Shown: piece by piece, positions 41,784 through 50,162 of the stretch | Layout of the letters: each line of letters begins with the position of its first letter | Position numbering within the stretch: the stretch's first letter is position 1 | Source of the DNA: Palsa-504 sp963739135 | GTDB lineage: Bacteria; Actinomycetota; Actinomycetes; Streptosporangiales; Streptosporangiaceae | DNA length: 64,000 nt | NCBI GenBank assembly: GCA_963739135.1 | Contig: CAVTZG010000020.1 | Coordinates: 124,001 to 188,000 of the forward strand | Direction of reading: 5' to 3' | Made by a program: the position numbers and the translations under genes | Notes under the pieces: generated by a model | Databases searched by the model: none | Told to the model about the DNA's origin: nothing | The model's input: the letters and a program-made list of their open reading frames with translations, nothing else

Positions 41784-42129
41784 GTCCTGTTCACCTAAGC
41801 CTCATCAGTAGCAGGAATCTTACTGCAGCGCGGCTCGGATCTCGCCTGATCGGGGTTCGGCCGGGAGGCGGTCCGCACACGGCTGGGTTAGTACGGGGTA
41901 ATGCGTTGGCCTTCACAGTCGCTGCTGAGCGCGGCCGGTCGCGCCGGTAAATACCCGGGCCGGTGCCCTGGTCGTGTCAAGCCCGCCCTAGGCCAGGGTG
42001 CCGACCAGGGTCTTCAAGGGCGCGAGCGGCTCGCCCCAAGCGCGACCGTAAGCGCAGTACCAGCGCGCAGATGAAACCACCGCCGGGGCGGTGCGCTCTG
42101 GCTGGCCGCTTGCGTGAGAAGGTGAGCCA
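41784..42129. other. intergenic stretch without a convincing gene
   Basis: Between the SnoaL-like gene (minus) and the MOSC fusion (plus). A minus-strand open frame ends here (CAYGRAWGEPLAPLKTLVG and stop at 41988), but it has no credible start and mostly antisense content. It presumably holds promoters for both flanking genes. Confidence 0.4.
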
Positions 42130-43903
42130 GTGGTGACTTCGGGGCAGCGGGCCGGCGGTCTGCTGTCGGTCAATGTGGGAATGCCGCGGGACGTGACCTG
42201 GCGCGGCAAGACGGTGCACACGGCGGTGTGGAAGAAGCCGGTCGCCGGGCCGCGGATGGTGCGGCGGCTCAATATCGACGGTGACGGGCAGGGTGATCTG
42301 GCCGGGCACGGCGGCGAGCAGCGGGCGGTGTTCGTCTACCAGATCGAGTCCTACCGGTACTGGCAGGACCAGCTGGGCCGGGATGACTTCGAGTACGGGC
42401 AGTTCGGGGAGAACTTCACCGTGCAGGGACTGGCCGACGATCAGGTATGCATCGGCGACCGGTACCGGATAGGCGGCGCGGTTTTCGAGGTAACCCAGCC
42501 GCGGGTCACCTGCTTCCGGGTGGGCATCCGGATGAATGATCCCCAGATGCCCGCGCTGCTGGTTTCCCATCACCGGCCCGGGTTCTATTTCCGCGTGCTG
42601 ACCGAGGGCACGGTGGAGGCCGGGCAGGAGATCATCAAGGTTGCCTCCGGCCCGGAGGGCATGACGGTCGCGGAGATGGACGCCCTGCTGTACCTGCCCG
42701 GGCATCCCCGGCAGCAGGTGCTGCGCGCGCTGCGTATCCCGGCGCTCAGCGGCGGGTGGAAAGCCTCGTTCCAGGAGATGCTCGACCAGCCCGGGCAGCC
42801 CGCCGGCAACGCCGGCCTAACCGAAGCGAGCCCGCCGCCGGCGTGGCCCGGGTTCCGGCCGCTGGCCGTGACCGGAATCGGCCGGGAGAGCGAGACGGTG
42901 ATCTCGGTGCACCTGGCCGATCCCGGGGGCGGGAGCGTGCCGGCCGCCCTGCCCGGACAGTTCCTGACCCTGCGCCTGCATCCTGACCCCGCCGGGCGGC
43001 CGCTGCTGCGCAGCTACTCGCTGTCGGGACCCCCGGGCGCCCGCGACTACCGCATCAGCGTCAAGCGGGAGGAACACGGCGCCGGCCAGCCAGTTCCTGC
43101 ACACCCGGGTGCGGGCGGGTGACCTGCTGGAGGCAGCCGCGCCGCGCGGCACCTTCACCCTGCGCCCGGGCCAGGCGCCGGTTCTGCTGATCAGCGCGGG
43201 TGTCGGCGCGACACCGGTGCTGGCCATGCTGCACGCGCTGGCCGCTGCCCGGTCCAGCCGGGACATCTGGTGGCTGCACGGCGCGCGCCGCCGCGCCGAT
43301 GAGCCGTTCGCAGCAGAATCCCGCGCCCTGCTGGCCGCGCTCCCCAGCGCACACCGGCACATCTGCTACAGCAGCCCGGACCCTGATGACAGCCAGGGCC
43401 GCGACTACGACACGGCGGGACGCCTGTCGGCACCGGTCCTTGCCGCCCTGGACCTGCCCCACGACGCCGATGCCTACCTGTGCGGACCCCCCGCGTTCAT
43501 GGCAGATATATCCGCTGCCCTGGCCGTGGTCGGTATCCAGGCGGCCCGCATCCGCACCGAGGTCTTCGGCGCCGGGCCCGCGCAGACGCCCGGCATCGCA
43601 CCCACGGCCGCCCGCCGGCCGCACCCGCCGGCCGGCCAGCCAGGCAGCGGCCCCCTGGTCGCGTTCGCGCGCAGCGACCTGAACGCGCGCTGGGACCCCG
43701 GCTACGCCAGCCTGCTCGAGTTCGCCGAAGCCTGCGACGTTCCGGTGCGCTGGTCATGCCGCGCCGGAGTGTGCCACACCTGCGAGACAACGGTCATGTC
43801 CGGAACAGTCCGCTACGCCCCCGCCCCGGTCGATGACCCCGCCGACGGCAGCGTACTGATCTGCTGCTCACAGCCACGCGACAACCTGGTCCTCGACCTG
43901 TGA
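42130..43903 (+). pseudogene. MOSC - flavoreductase - 2Fe-2S ferredoxin fusion, frameshifted
   Basis: Three modules. (1) MOSC domain of the YiiM type (GDGQGDLAGHGGEQRAVFVY; YGQFGENFTVQG; VTQPRVTCFRVGIRM). (2) FAD/NAD(P) reductase of the phthalate-dioxygenase-reductase type (LLRSYSLSGPPGARDYRISV; LLISAGVGATPVLAML; AYLCGPPAFM). (3) Plant-type ferredoxin with all four Cys (CRAGVCHTC ... ICCSQP). Such fusions are known. The frame breaks near 43079-43091: KREEHGA in frame one, SQFLHTRVRAGDLLEA in frame two. One base fewer rejoins them. GTG 42130 is the start. If the break is real, the ferredoxin half is lost. Confidence 0.88.
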
Positions 43904-44175
43904 CCGCCCCGCTAGCCGCAGGCGTGCCCGGCAGGCCGGGCTGAGGTCAAAATACCCACCTGCGCACGCATCGCTGATTCGGGCCTGCCCGAGATCTCTA
44001 GGACACGTCAGAGAACAGGAGGGAACCAGATAGCCGATTCTGCGTATGCTCTGGGGGCTGACGAGAGACACTTGAGACCAAATGCACGGTATCAGCGGCA
44101 TCACGGCTGTTGGCGCGGTACCCTGCCCCGTAATCCCAGATGGTGAGCTAGGGGCGCTGGGCGGCGCCTGAGTTC
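43904..44175. other. intergenic region upstream of HTH1
   Basis: 272 bases with no open frame I would support. Composition is slightly lower in GC around 44050-44100, where a promoter for HTH1 is likely. Confidence 0.35.
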
Positions 44176-45609
44176 ATGCGTGTCCAGCGGGAAGGTGCCC
44201 AGTTGCAAGCGCGGGGAATGTGGTCGGCCGGCCAAGCCGACGATAAGGCGCGGTTTCTTGCCGACCTTCGCGCCTTGCGCGATGCAGCCGCGGTGGGGTA
44301 CGAAGAGCTTTCGGCCCGGACCCATTTCCCGAGCGACATCCTGAAGGAAGCCGAGAACGGCCCGGCTCTGCCGACCCTGCCCATCCTGGCCGCGTACGTG
44401 CGCGCCTGCGACGGAGAAGTGCCTGAATGGGAGGAACGGTGGCGGCGTCTGGGCTCGGAGGCCTGGGCTGACCCCAGCCTCCCGGTCAGGCCGGCGGGCG
44501 CGAGCCCGGCGGCGGCCGCTGGGGCCCGCGCGGCCGTCAGCATGGCCCCGCCGGATGTCTACGACCCGGAGCGGATCAGGGCGGCGCTCAGGGGCGGCCA
44601 CGGGCGTTCGGACACCGCCATCGCGAGCCGGGGCGCGGCTGCGGCTGCGGCGAGTACGGCGAGCGCGGCCCCGCAAGGCTCGCCCGCGCCGGACAGCCCC
44701 TCGGGCTGGAGCGCCCGGCCCGGCTGGGACGATGCCGCGGCCTTGCCCGGCACGACGGGCCCGGAGGGGCTCAGGGACTGGGACGCATACCAGGGGCAGG
44801 ACGCCAGCCAGGGCTGGGGGGCTGGGACGGGCCAGGACGCAAGGCAGACCCAGAGCTGGGACGCGAGGCAGGAGCACGACGCATGCCAAGGCTGGGACCC
44901 GAGGCAGGAGCAGGACGCAAGCCAAGGATGGGATGCGAGGCAGGAGCAGGACGCAAGCCAAGGCTGGGATGGCGAGGCGAGCCAGGGTGGTGGCGGCTGG
45001 TTTGAGTCCAGTTCGCGAGGCAGCGGCGCGGGCCAGTACGGCGGGTCGCGCCGGAGCAACGGCCAGAATGGGGATGGAGCCCAGAACCGGGATGCCGCGG
45101 CGGACGCGGGGACGAACGGGAACCATCACGGGGGGCAGGACGACGTGTCGTTCGGTCTCGCGGCTACGGTGACGCCGGACCTCAGCTCGGCCCCGGAATC
45201 GATCTGGCACGATCCGTTCTCCGCCTCCTGGCTGCACGACAGTGAGCTGACCGCCCCGCCGGGAGCGGGCACCCAGCGGCCGGACGGCGCCGACACTCAG
45301 CCGAAGACGCAGGACGGCGGCACCCGGCCGATGCCAGCCCGCACGGACGCCTGGGCACCCGCCGACCGGAACCGGACGGTTCCCGTCCCGGCTCAGGCAC
45401 AGGAATCGGTCCTGGAGGGCGTGATCGCCGAGCCGCCGCCCGAGGCCGAGACCGTCGCGGCCACTGCCGCACAGGCTCCCCAGGCTCCGCGCGCGGCGGC
45501 CGAGGCGCCGGCCAAGCGCCACTCCGACCGGTACTATCCGATGCGGCTGGTGCTGGTCATCGTGGTGGCCGCGCTCATCGGCAGCGTCCTGGTGCTGTTG
45601 CTCAGATAG
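44176..45609 (+). CDS. HTH1: XRE-like protein with a repeat region and C-terminal membrane anchor
   Basis: 477 residues in three parts. Residues about 20-95 form a helix-turn-helix-like domain (ARFLADLRALRDAAAVGYEE; LPTLPILAAYVRACDGEVPE; EERWRRLGSE). Residues about 100-450 are low-complexity, with repeated QEQDASQGWDAR-type units. The end is one membrane helix (MRLVLVIVVAALIGSVLVLL) and a single Arg, so the HTH should be cytoplasmic and the protein tail-anchored. The HTH is clearly paralogous to that of the protein at 47637-48974. It ends 8 bases inside the convergent SPFH gene. Start uncertain: ATG 44218 is the alternative. DNA target unknown. Confidence 0.75.
   Translation: MRVQREGAQLQARGMWSAGQADDKARFLADLRALRDAAAVGYEELSARTHFPSDILKEAENGPALPTLPILAAYVRACDGEVPEWEERWRRLGSEAWADPSLPVRPAGASPAAAAGARAAVSMAPPDVYDPERIRAALRGGHGRSDTAIASRGAAAAAASTASAAPQGSPAPDSPSGWSARPGWDDAAALPGTTGPEGLRDWDAYQGQDASQGWGAGTGQDARQTQSWDARQEHDACQGWDPRQEQDASQGWDARQEQDASQGWDGEASQGGGGWFESSSRGSGAGQYGGSRRSNGQNGDGAQNRDAAADAGTNGNHHGGQDDVSFGLAATVTPDLSSAPESIWHDPFSASWLHDSELTAPPGAGTQRPDGADTQPKTQDGGTRPMPARTDAWAPADRNRTVPVPAQAQESVLEGVIAEPPPEAETVAATAAQAPQAPRAAAEAPAKRHSDRYYPMRLVLVIVVAALIGSVLVLLLR
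44785..44985. repeat. degenerate tandem repeat in HTH1
   Basis: Imperfect units of roughly 33-36 bases encoding QDASQGWD, ARQEQ and similar blocks; rich in Gln, Asp and Trp, unlike the Ala/Pro repeats elsewhere. Confidence 0.75.
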
Positions 45610-46954
45610 CGGCCTCGCTGCCGTTGGCGGAGGGCAGGTCGCGGTCCGGCGCGGTGGCGGCGGCCGCCTCGGCCGGGTCTTCGTCGCCCGGGACCACGGA
45701 GTCCGCGCCGCCGACGGGATCGGCGGCACCCAGCGGATCGAAGAAGCTGACACCTGAGCCGTTATTGGCGAGCATGGCGGCCACGGCATCGGCCGTGGCG
45801 GCCGACAGTGGCGAGACGCTGGTCCCCGGGGCGTCGGTGGCCTCCGGCACGGCGCCGTTCTCGAGTGTGGCGCCGTTCTCGAGTGTGGCGCCGTTCTCGA
45901 GTGTGGCGCCGTTCTCGAGTGTGGCGCCGTTCTCGAGTGTGGCGCCGTTTTCCGGTGCGGTGCCGCTGTCCGCCGACGCGGCACCGATCGCGGGCACGTC
46001 CGCCGCGGCGGTCACAGTGGGCGGCTTGCGCCGGGCGTGGTCCCGGGGGCCACGGGCGGGCTCGGCCGGACCGGTGTCCGCGCCGCCGCCACCGAATGCG
46101 TTGGCGACCGACCGGAGCGCGGTGGTGACCTCGCTCGGGATGACCCAGAACGTACTGCCCGAGCCCTGCGCGATCTGCGGCAGCGTCTGCAGGTACTGGT
46201 AGGCGAGCAGCTTGGGATCCGGGTCGTTGTCGTGCACGGCCTGAAACACGGTCGCGATGGCCTGGGCCTGGCCTTCGGCCCGCAGGATCGCGCTCTGCTT
46301 CGCGCCTTCCGCGCTCAGGATGGCGCTCTGCTTCTCGCCCTCCGCGGTGAGGATCTTGGACTGCCTGACACCCTCGGCGGTCAGGACCGCGGCGCGCTTC
46401 TCCCGCTCGGCGCGCATCTGCTTCTCCATGGCGTCCTTGACCGACTTCGGCGGGTCGATCGCCTTGATCTCCACCCGGGTGACCCGGATGCCCCACTTCC
46501 CCGACGCGTCGTCCAGGACGCCGCGCAGCAAGGCGTTGATCTTGTCCCGCGAGGTCAGCGTCTGCTCCAGGTCCATGGAGCCGATCACGCTCCGCAGCAT
46601 CGTCGCGGTGATCTGCTCGATCGCCTGGATGTAATTGACGATTTCGTAGTCCGCCGCTCGCGGGTCGGTCACCTGGAAGAACAGCACCGTGTCGATGAGC
46701 ACGACCAGGTTGTCCTCGGTGATGACCGGCGCGCCTGCGAACGAGACCACCTGCTCACGCAGGTCGATCATCGGCTTGACCCGGTCGATCATCGGAATGA
46801 CGAAATTCATCCCGGGTTCCAGCGTCTTGCGGTAGCGGCCGAGCCGCTCGACATTGCGGGCGCGGGCCTGCGGCACGATCCGGACCGAGCGGACAACGGT
46901 GATGACGACGAGGATCGCGACGACAGCCGCGACGATGACTTCAGCCAGGATCAT
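45602..46954 (-). CDS. SPFH (stomatin/flotillin-like) membrane scaffold protein
   Basis: Band-7 protein of 450 residues: an N-terminal membrane segment (EVIVAAVVAILVVITVV), the SPFH domain (QARARNVERLGRYRKTLEPG; VITEDNLVVLIDTVLFFQVT; LRSVIGSMDLEQTLTSRDKI; GIRVTRVEIKAIDPPKSVKD) and a coiled Ala/Glu/Lys region (AEGEKQSAILSAEGAKQSAI). Homologues form oligomeric rings and membrane microdomains, usually with an NfeD partner, here encoded 2 bases upstream. The C-terminal 100 residues are low-complexity, with five exact 18-base repeats encoding ENGATL. ATG 46954. Confidence 0.93.
   Translation of the reverse strand: MILAEVIVAAVVAILVVITVVRSVRIVPQARARNVERLGRYRKTLEPGMNFVIPMIDRVKPMIDLREQVVSFAGAPVITEDNLVVLIDTVLFFQVTDPRAADYEIVNYIQAIEQITATMLRSVIGSMDLEQTLTSRDKINALLRGVLDDASGKWGIRVTRVEIKAIDPPKSVKDAMEKQMRAEREKRAAVLTAEGVRQSKILTAEGEKQSAILSAEGAKQSAILRAEGQAQAIATVFQAVHDNDPDPKLLAYQYLQTLPQIAQGSGSTFWVIPSEVTTALRSVANAFGGGGADTGPAEPARGPRDHARRKPPTVTAAADVPAIGAASADSGTAPENGATLENGATLENGATLENGATLENGATLENGAVPEATDAPGTSVSPLSAATADAVAAMLANNGSGVSFFDPLGAADPVGGADSVVPGDEDPAEAAAATAPDRDLPSANGSEAAI
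45851..45958. repeat. 18-base tandem repeat in the SPFH gene
   Basis: Unit GGCGCCGTTCTCGAGTGT, five exact copies and one diverged; encodes TLENGA units on the minus strand. Confidence 0.92.
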
Positions 46955-46956
46955 GG

Positions 46957-47391
46957 CTACTCCCGGGGATAGACAAGTGCGGTGGCCCCCTTGATCTGCA
47001 TGACGTCGACCTTGGTGCCGGCCGGGATCACGAGCGATTCGTCCAGGTAGGGACGCGAGGTCCATTCCTCGCCGTCGATGCGGACCCGCCCGCTGTGCTC
47101 GTTCACCTCTTCCAGGACGATCGCCGAACGCCCGACCAGCGCGGCGGCTCCTGTGCGCAGCGCCGGCGGCTGCTTGATGTGCCGGAGCGCGACCGGGCGG
47201 ACAAACCCCAGCCCGGCGACGGCGGCGGCGGCGAAGGCGGCCAACTGAGCGGCCAGGTCCAGATGGAAGGCGCCGACCGCGGCCGCGACCAGGGCCGCGA
47301 CCGCGATGAGGCCGAAGGCCAGTGTCGTGGTGAGGATTTCGGCAACGCCGAGAACGGCTGCAATGATGAGCCATACGATCCAAGACACCAT
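46957..47391 (-). CDS. NfeD-like membrane protein
   Basis: Short-form NfeD (NfeD1b type), 144 residues: transmembrane helices (WIVWLIIAAVLGVAEI; LAFGLIAVAALVAAAVGAF; LAAFAAAAVAGLGFV) followed by a C-terminal OB-fold (ALVGRSAIVLEEVNEHSGRV; GEEWTSRPYL; VDVMQIKGATALVYP). NfeD proteins bind SPFH partners, and the gene lies directly before the SPFH gene, probably one transcript. ATG 47391 starts at MVSWIVW. No serine-protease domain is present, so it is not the long form. Confidence 0.9.
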   Translation of the reverse strand: MVSWIVWLIIAAVLGVAEILTTTLAFGLIAVAALVAAAVGAFHLDLAAQLAAFAAAAVAGLGFVRPVALRHIKQPPALRTGAAALVGRSAIVLEEVNEHSGRVRIDGEEWTSRPYLDESLVIPAGTKVDVMQIKGATALVYPRE

Positions 47392-47636
47392 GGCCGCTCC
47401 GCTGAATGCTTCTGTTCCGAGAGTATCCCCCGCCGCACGCCTTTCGTATCGTGCCCTGGTTCCGGCCCGACGCAGCCTCTGATACACGGTGTTATCGGGT
47501 CAATACGGTGCGATTATGTGCAATTAGTGACAATTGGCCGTCTCGGTCTTACAGGGGATTTCTGCCGACCTACACTCATCAGGTAGGGCACTTGTCCCGC
47601 AGCGCGGCTGGACAATCAGGGTCCAGGAGGTACCTG
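47392..47636. promoter_or_regulatory. divergent promoter region of nfeD/SPFH and HTH2
   Basis: 245 bases, relatively AT-rich around GCAATTAGTGACAATTGG (47520-47537), which contains an imperfect CAATT-N-AATTG inverted repeat. It is placed to control both directions, so it is a good candidate target for HTH1 or HTH2 (inference). Confidence 0.45.
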
Positions 47637-48974
47637 GTGGAACGTGGCGACACCGGCCTGGGCCGCGATGCGTACGGGGTGCCCAGAAGACGCCGCCTCG
47701 GTGACCGCCGGGGATACCGGTTCAAAGACGACCCAGCCGGGAGCGAGGCGGACGACGACGAGTACTACAGCCAGCTGCTGCGCCGTCCGGGCGAGCAGCC
47801 GCCCCCATCCCAGCAGGCAGGTCCCCAGCAGGCGCCACCGCAGCAGGCTACGCCACAGCGGCCGCGGCCTGGCCAGCCGGGCCGGCCGTACCCGCGTCCG
47901 CCGGGACGGTTCGGCCCGCCGCCCGGCAACCCGGTCGGCGGCTTCCCCCCGAACGGCGCCCCGGGACACAGCAATCCGCTCGGCAGCCCGCCGGACGGGA
48001 GCCACGCCAACGGAGGCCCGGCATACGGCGGCGGGGTCAACGGCGGTGCGCAGAGCGGCGGGCCGCTGCCGGGCCACCAATACCGCCTGTCCAACGGCCG
48101 CCGGGTTCCGCCCCGGGCTGAACGGCCGTACCGCCCGGAGGCCCCCGGTCAGGCGCCCGGGCAGGCGGGCGCGCCAGCGGGAGGGCCCGGAGGAGCCAGG
48201 CCGGGCCCGGTTCCTGGCCAGGACCCGCCGAGTGGCTGGACCCGGCCGGGACGGCCGTACCGGGCTCGGGGCGTCCCTCCGTCGGGAGGCGCGCACGCAT
48301 ACGGCAGCGTCCCCCGGGCCGATGTCGGTCCGGGAAGGGTTCCCGGTGCCTCCGGGATGCCCGGTGCCCCGGGGATGCCGGGCGGCCCGGGGTTTCCGGG
48401 CGGGTCTGGCGTGCCCGGCGGCTCAGGAATGCCGGGCACGTCGGGGGTCTCCGGTGCGTCCGGGATACCACCCGGCCCGGCGGGGCCGGTGATCAAGCAG
48501 CGGGACACGGCCAAGCCCGACGAGCGGCCCATGGACACCTCGCAGGCGCTGGTCAGCATCGCGCCGGACGGCCTGGAGTCGTTCGCGCGTGACCTGCGCG
48601 CGCTGCGGGCCAAGGCCGAGCTCGACTACCCGGAGATGGCCGAGGTGTCGCACTTCACCATGAAGACACTGGCGGCGGCGGCGGGCGGTATGCGGCTGCC
48701 CGCATTGCCGGTGGCCGTGGCCTACGTGCGCGCCTGCGGCGGGGACGTCGCCGAATGGGAAGATCGCTGGCAGAAGCTGGCCGAGAGGATCACCGCCGAG
48801 TCGGCCAAGAAGCGCCGCGGCGACGACGACGAGAGCCCGCCGGAGCCCTCAGACACCCCGGCCATGGCCGAACCGCCGGCCCTGTCCCCGGCTGCCGACC
48901 CGGACCCCGACCCGGGCGAGGTCTATGTCATCACCTCGGCCAAGCCGCGCCAGCCGGGCTGGCCGGGGGGGTGA
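47637..48974 (+). CDS. HTH2: XRE-like protein with Pro/Gly-rich, collagen-like N-terminal half
   Basis: 445 residues. GTG 47637 has AGGAGG 6 bases upstream, which fixes the start. Residues about 1-45 are charged, about 50-235 Pro/Gln/Gly-rich, and about 235-285 a collagen-like Gly-x-y tract (GMPGAPGMPGGPGFPGGSGV and on). Residues about 305-385 are an HTH-like domain (ESFARDLRALRAKAELDYPE; LPALPVAVAYVRACGGDVAE; EDRWQKLAER) paralogous to HTH1. No membrane segment is visible. The 3' end runs into the G-rich repeat. The HTH family is widespread in actinomycetes; this architecture I do not recognise. Confidence 0.78.
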   Translation: MERGDTGLGRDAYGVPRRRRLGDRRGYRFKDDPAGSEADDDEYYSQLLRRPGEQPPPSQQAGPQQAPPQQATPQRPRPGQPGRPYPRPPGRFGPPPGNPVGGFPPNGAPGHSNPLGSPPDGSHANGGPAYGGGVNGGAQSGGPLPGHQYRLSNGRRVPPRAERPYRPEAPGQAPGQAGAPAGGPGGARPGPVPGQDPPSGWTRPGRPYRARGVPPSGGAHAYGSVPRADVGPGRVPGASGMPGAPGMPGGPGFPGGSGVPGGSGMPGTSGVSGASGIPPGPAGPVIKQRDTAKPDERPMDTSQALVSIAPDGLESFARDLRALRAKAELDYPEMAEVSHFTMKTLAAAAGGMRLPALPVAVAYVRACGGDVAEWEDRWQKLAERITAESAKKRRGDDDESPPEPSDTPAMAEPPALSPAADPDPDPGEVYVITSAKPRQPGWPGG

Positions 48975-49071
48975 GCCAGGGGGGCCGAGGAGGCCACGCG
49001 GCCGAGGGGGTTTGGGGGGAACCGTTTCCCCCCAAGAGCAGGAGGGGTCTGGGGGGATCGTTCCCCCCGAG
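48963..49071. repeat. G-rich hairpin element, copy C, between HTH2 and PHP genes
   Basis: Contains GGGGGAACCGTTTCCCCCC and GGGGGGATCGTTCCCCCC, closely matching copies A and B but in the opposite orientation to the reading strand. It covers the HTH2 stop and ends 16 bases before the PHP start, so it could act as a terminator or affect translation. Confidence 0.8.
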
Positions 49072-49086
49072 AATAAACTCGGCAGC

Positions 49087-49908
49087 GTGCTGCCCGCGGA
49101 CAACCATGTGCACACCCAGTGGTCGTGGGACGCACCGCCCGAGGCCTCGATGATGCTCAGCTGCGAGCAGGCGCTGGCCGCCGGGGCCCCCGCGGTGGCC
49201 TTCACCGATCACGTCGACTTCACCGCCTGGATGGACGGCGACCAGATCGCCGCGGACAACATCGACCCGCGCCCGTACGCGCGGATGCGCCCGCTGAACG
49301 TCAGCGGCTACCTCGCCTCGGTTGAGGAGTGCCGCGAGCGCTACCCGGACCTGCGGATCCTGTCCGGGGCCGAGATCGGCGAGGCGCACATGTGGGCGGC
49401 CAGCGCGGCCGACGTTGTGGCCCGGGGCGGCTTTGACCGGATCCTCGGCTCGGTGCACGCGGTGCCGTACGGCGGGCGCCTGACCGCGGCCGACGTGCTG
49501 TTCCGCGAGATGCCCGCCCACGAGGCGATGCAGTTGTACTTCGCCGAGGTGGTCCGGCTGATCGAAGGCAGCGGCATCTTCGGCGTGCTGGCCCACCTGG
49601 ATTTCCCGCGGCGGATGTGGCCGTGGGCGGCGGGACCTTACCAGGAGCAGGCCTTCGAAGCCGAGTACCGGGAAGTGCTGCGCGCCCTGGCCGCCAGCGA
49701 CCGGATCCTCGAGGTGAACACGAAGAGCCCGCTGCTCTCGGCCGAACTGCTGGGCTGGTGGCGGGATGCCGGGGGCCGGGCCGTGTCGTTCGGCAGCGAC
49801 GCGCATCAACCGTGGCGGGTCGGCGACAAGTTCAAGCTGGCAGTCGATGTGGTCGAGGCGGCCGGCTTCCGCGCCGGACGGGACCGGTTCGACTTCTGGC
49901 GCAGGTAA
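49087..49908 (+). CDS. PHP-domain phosphoesterase, histidinol-phosphatase-like
   Basis: TIM-barrel metal hydrolase, 273 residues. Metal ligands: HVHTQWSWD (H-x-H), VAFTDHVDF, SGAEIGEAH, GSVHAV, LAHLDFPRR and GSDAHQPW. This ligand set is complete for the HisK/HisJ type, but no histidine-synthesis genes are near. I start at GTG 49087 because the conserved H-x-H strand begins 7 residues later, and the upstream frame is only the translated G-rich repeat. An upstream start (ATG 48925) would add a Gly-rich tail. Confidence 0.88.
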   Translation: MLPADNHVHTQWSWDAPPEASMMLSCEQALAAGAPAVAFTDHVDFTAWMDGDQIAADNIDPRPYARMRPLNVSGYLASVEECRERYPDLRILSGAEIGEAHMWAASAADVVARGGFDRILGSVHAVPYGGRLTAADVLFREMPAHEAMQLYFAEVVRLIEGSGIFGVLAHLDFPRRMWPWAAGPYQEQAFEAEYREVLRALAASDRILEVNTKSPLLSAELLGWWRDAGGRAVSFGSDAHQPWRVGDKFKLAVDVVEAAGFRAGRDRFDFWRR

Positions 49909-50162
49909 GAGCGCGAGGCCAGTCCAGCACGCCGCCTCAGGACCGATGGCACTCACCCCTGTGACATCCCGGCTAAGAGCGTCGGCGATCCGGCGCCACG
50001 CGGAAAGCGGCCAGCCGTGCAGTCCGATTCCATCGCCTCGTGACATGTGCCCTGGCGGTAGTCCGGTGGGGACTGTCGGCCTGCCAGCAGGCGACCTTCG
50101 GCCCTGTGGCTGCCCGGGGGCCGCTCGTAGCTTGGTGCCGCGATCCGGCCGGGATGTGTGAC

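Noticed and set aside
41988..42272. Minus-strand frame ending CAYGRAWGEPLAPLKTLVG
   Set aside because: No credible start, mostly antisense to the MOSC domain; kept only as a remark in the intergenic entry.
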